64,000 nt of DNA from Pyrinomonas methylaliphatogenes (GTDB lineage Bacteria; Acidobacteriota; Blastocatellia; Pyrinomonadales; Pyrinomonadaceae). Shown piece after piece: positions 62,567 to 64,000 of this stretch (positions are counted from its first letter, which is position 1; every line of letters starts with the position of its first letter). The notes under the pieces were generated by a model. It was not told where the DNA came from, did not search any database, and saw only the letters and a list, made by a program, of their open reading frames with translations. Both the position numbers and the translations under genes were made by a program. The DNA is taken from assembly GCF_000820845.2 (NCBI RefSeq), contig NZ_CBXV010000003.1:1-64000 (forward strand), written 5' to 3'.

Positions 62567-64000
62567 ATGAGACGGCGAACGATTTTCATAGCAAGCTTAT
62601 CGCTCCTTATGTTCGGTTGGTCGGCGACAGGCGTGGCGCAATCGAACAGCGGCTCGCTCACGGGCATTGTGCGCGATGAGCGAGGGGCGGTCGTTCCGGG
62701 CGCGACCGTGCGCGTCACGAACGTGGGGACCAGCGCGACCGAGATCGTCACGACCGATCGCGATGGTCGGTACGAAGTGCCCGTCTTGCCAACCGGGCGA
62801 TATAAGATCGAAGTCTCCGCAAGCGGCTTCAAGACGACCGAGGTGAGCGATCTTCCGCTCGCCGTGGGCGAACGGGCGCGCGTCGATGTCACATTGCCGG
62901 TTGGTGAGGTGAGCGCAAGCGTCACCGTTGCCGACCAGACGCGAGTCGATACCGAGACGACGACCATCGGCGACACGATCGGGACGGAGCGCGTCGAGAA
63001 TCTGCCGGTCAACGGGCGCGATTTTACCTTGCTTCTAGCGACCGTGCCGGGTTCGGTGCAAACGGGGAATTTCTTCCAAACGAGCATCAACGGCGTGCCG
63101 ACGTGGTTCGGACAGAGCGTGTTGGTTGACGGAATAGATGCCGGGCGCGGCGATCTGAACGGCATCTCGAACACGCTCGGGCGGATAGATGCGCGCGTCA
63201 ATCGCATCAGCATGGACAGCATCCAAGAGGTGCAGGTTTTGGAGCAGACCTACTCGGCGCAGTACGGACAAGCGATTGGGGCGATTATCAATCCGATCAC
63301 CAAATCGGGCACGAACGATCTTCACGGCGGGCTCTTCGAATATTTTCGCCACGACCGGCTCGATGCCAACGATTTCTTCGCCAACGCGCGCGGCGTCGGC
63401 AAGACTAAGTTCCGTCTCAACCAGTTCGGCGGCAATCTGAGCGGCCCGCTGGTGCGCGATCGCCTCTTCTTCTTCGCGAACTATGAGGGCGTGAGGCAGA
63501 GTCAAGGGACGGTGCTTCAAGGGCTCGTGCCGACACAGGCCTTTCGCGCGACTTTCAAACCGGCGCTCGCGCCCGTGCTCGCTAAGCTCCCGTTGCCGAA
63601 TGGTCCTCTTTCGCCATCAGACCCGCGGTTGGGGCTCTTCACGAAGATCGAAACGCGCCGATTGCGCGAAGACACGGGATCGGTCAAACTCGATTATCAT
63701 CTGAGCGAACGGGACCAGTTCAGCTTGCGCTATAATATCGACGATTCGGAGACGATCACGCCTTACGGGATCGCCAAAGATCAGATCGCGCCCGGCTCTT
63801 TGCGCGTTCAGCTTTTCAAGTTCTCTCATACGCATACTTTTTCGGGGAGCAAGGTCAACGAGTTTGCCGTCGGTTTGAATCGCAACGTGACCTATCCGCA
63901 GGGCGGCGACATGAGCCTTCCGATCTTCAACTTCACTTTCGCCGACGCGGCGATCGCCGGTCCCGGCCCGGCTCTCTTCAGCCAGTTCCGTGCGACGACG
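62567..64000 (+). CDS. TonB-dependent receptor with carboxypeptidase regulatory-like domain, partial (runs off right edge)
   Basis: 478 codons are open to the window end; the barrel is incomplete. Signal peptide (IFIASLSLLMFGWSATGVAQ), CarboxypepD_reg-like domain (TGIVRDERGAVVPGATV; GRYEVPVLPTGRYKI), plug (VENLPVNGRDFTLLLATVPG; QEVQVLEQTYSAQYG) and first strands (GGLFEYFRHDRLDANDFFAN, RLFFFANYEGVRQ). Same class as the receptor at 36.2-39.5 kb but clearly a separate paralogue. GGAGG stands 6 nt before the ATG. It lies 53 bp after the sugar-binding protein gene, so it probably imports the same sugar polymer. Confidence 0.92.
   Translation, partial: MRRRTIFIASLSLLMFGWSATGVAQSNSGSLTGIVRDERGAVVPGATVRVTNVGTSATEIVTTDRDGRYEVPVLPTGRYKIEVSASGFKTTEVSDLPLAVGERARVDVTLPVGEVSASVTVADQTRVDTETTTIGDTIGTERVENLPVNGRDFTLLLATVPGSVQTGNFFQTSINGVPTWFGQSVLVDGIDAGRGDLNGISNTLGRIDARVNRISMDSIQEVQVLEQTYSAQYGQAIGAIINPITKSGTNDLHGGLFEYFRHDRLDANDFFANARGVGKTKFRLNQFGGNLSGPLVRDRLFFFANYEGVRQSQGTVLQGLVPTQAFRATFKPALAPVLAKLPLPNGPLSPSDPRLGLFTKIETRRLREDTGSVKLDYHLSERDQFSLRYNIDDSETITPYGIAKDQIAPGSLRVQLFKFSHTHTFSGSKVNEFAVGLNRNVTYPQGGDMSLPIFNFTFADAAIAGPGPALFSQFRATT

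Noticed and set aside
29281-64000. Recent horizontal transfer or a mobile island
   Set aside because: Base composition and codon choice look the same as the left half, and no integrase, transposase or tRNA border is present.

Overview
This 64 kb window is about 60% G+C by eye and reads as chromosome of an Acidobacteriota member, most likely a Blastocatellia / Pyrinomonas-like thermophile. The reasons are the outer-membrane receptors built as carboxypeptidase-regulatory domain + plug + barrel, the receptor/TPR pairing, the frequent TTG/GTG starts, the many secreted peptidases, and a large ether-lipid type synthase (ElbD-like). This taxonomic call is inference. I see no rRNA, tRNA, CRISPR array, insertion sequence, phage gene or plasmid gene. 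Nearly all sequence is protein-coding.

Layout. 0-6.6 kb: the start of a small Cys-rich secreted protein, heptose epimerase hldD, a bacterial deoxyhypusine-synthase homologue behind an FAD oxidoreductase, a sugar-nucleotide transferase and htpX. 6.6-14.9 kb, leftward: an extended SDR, a 1475-residue reductase-AMP ligase-carrier-PlsC fusion resembling myxobacterial ElbD, a LarA-like protein and a HAD-IB phosphatase; this is probably a lipid (ether lipid) biosynthesis locus. 15.0-18.5 kb, leftward: an overlapping pair of M16 peptidases (one active, one lacking the zinc site) and a small HEAT-like secreted protein. 18.7-29.3 kb, rightward: an FHA-membrane-trypsin protein, a GT39-like membrane glycosyltransferase, an unrecognised exported protein, an alkaline-phosphatase-superfamily protein with a coiled-coil insert, and a fusion of a flippase-like (LPG_synthase_TM) domain to an FtsX permease.

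29.3-64 kb is a plant-polymer island. A ROK regulator with a perfect 19-bp palindrome precedes KduI/IolB-like isomerase, KDG kinase and KDPG aldolase. Leftward follow galT, a TPR protein, a TonB-dependent receptor, a GH51 arabinofuranosidase and an AraC regulator. Divergent from the AraC gene is a complete trans-4-hydroxy-L-proline catabolic operon (epimerase, three-part oxidase, DapA-type deaminase, ketoglutarate-semialdehyde dehydrogenase). After it come a DPP-IV-like peptidase, a large secreted protein and a GH28 pectinase. A second ROK regulator precedes an esterase and an SSS symporter-SDR-sugar-binding protein-TonB receptor run that leaves the right edge. The same 25-bp imperfect palindrome lies before the esterase and before the symporter.

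Taken together, the right half looks built to dismantle plant cell wall: pectin through uronate to KDG and then pyruvate, and possibly hydroxyproline-rich arabinosylated glycoproteins (extensin, arabinogalactan protein) through arabinose release and hydroxyproline oxidation. That coupling is inferred from gene context, not shown.
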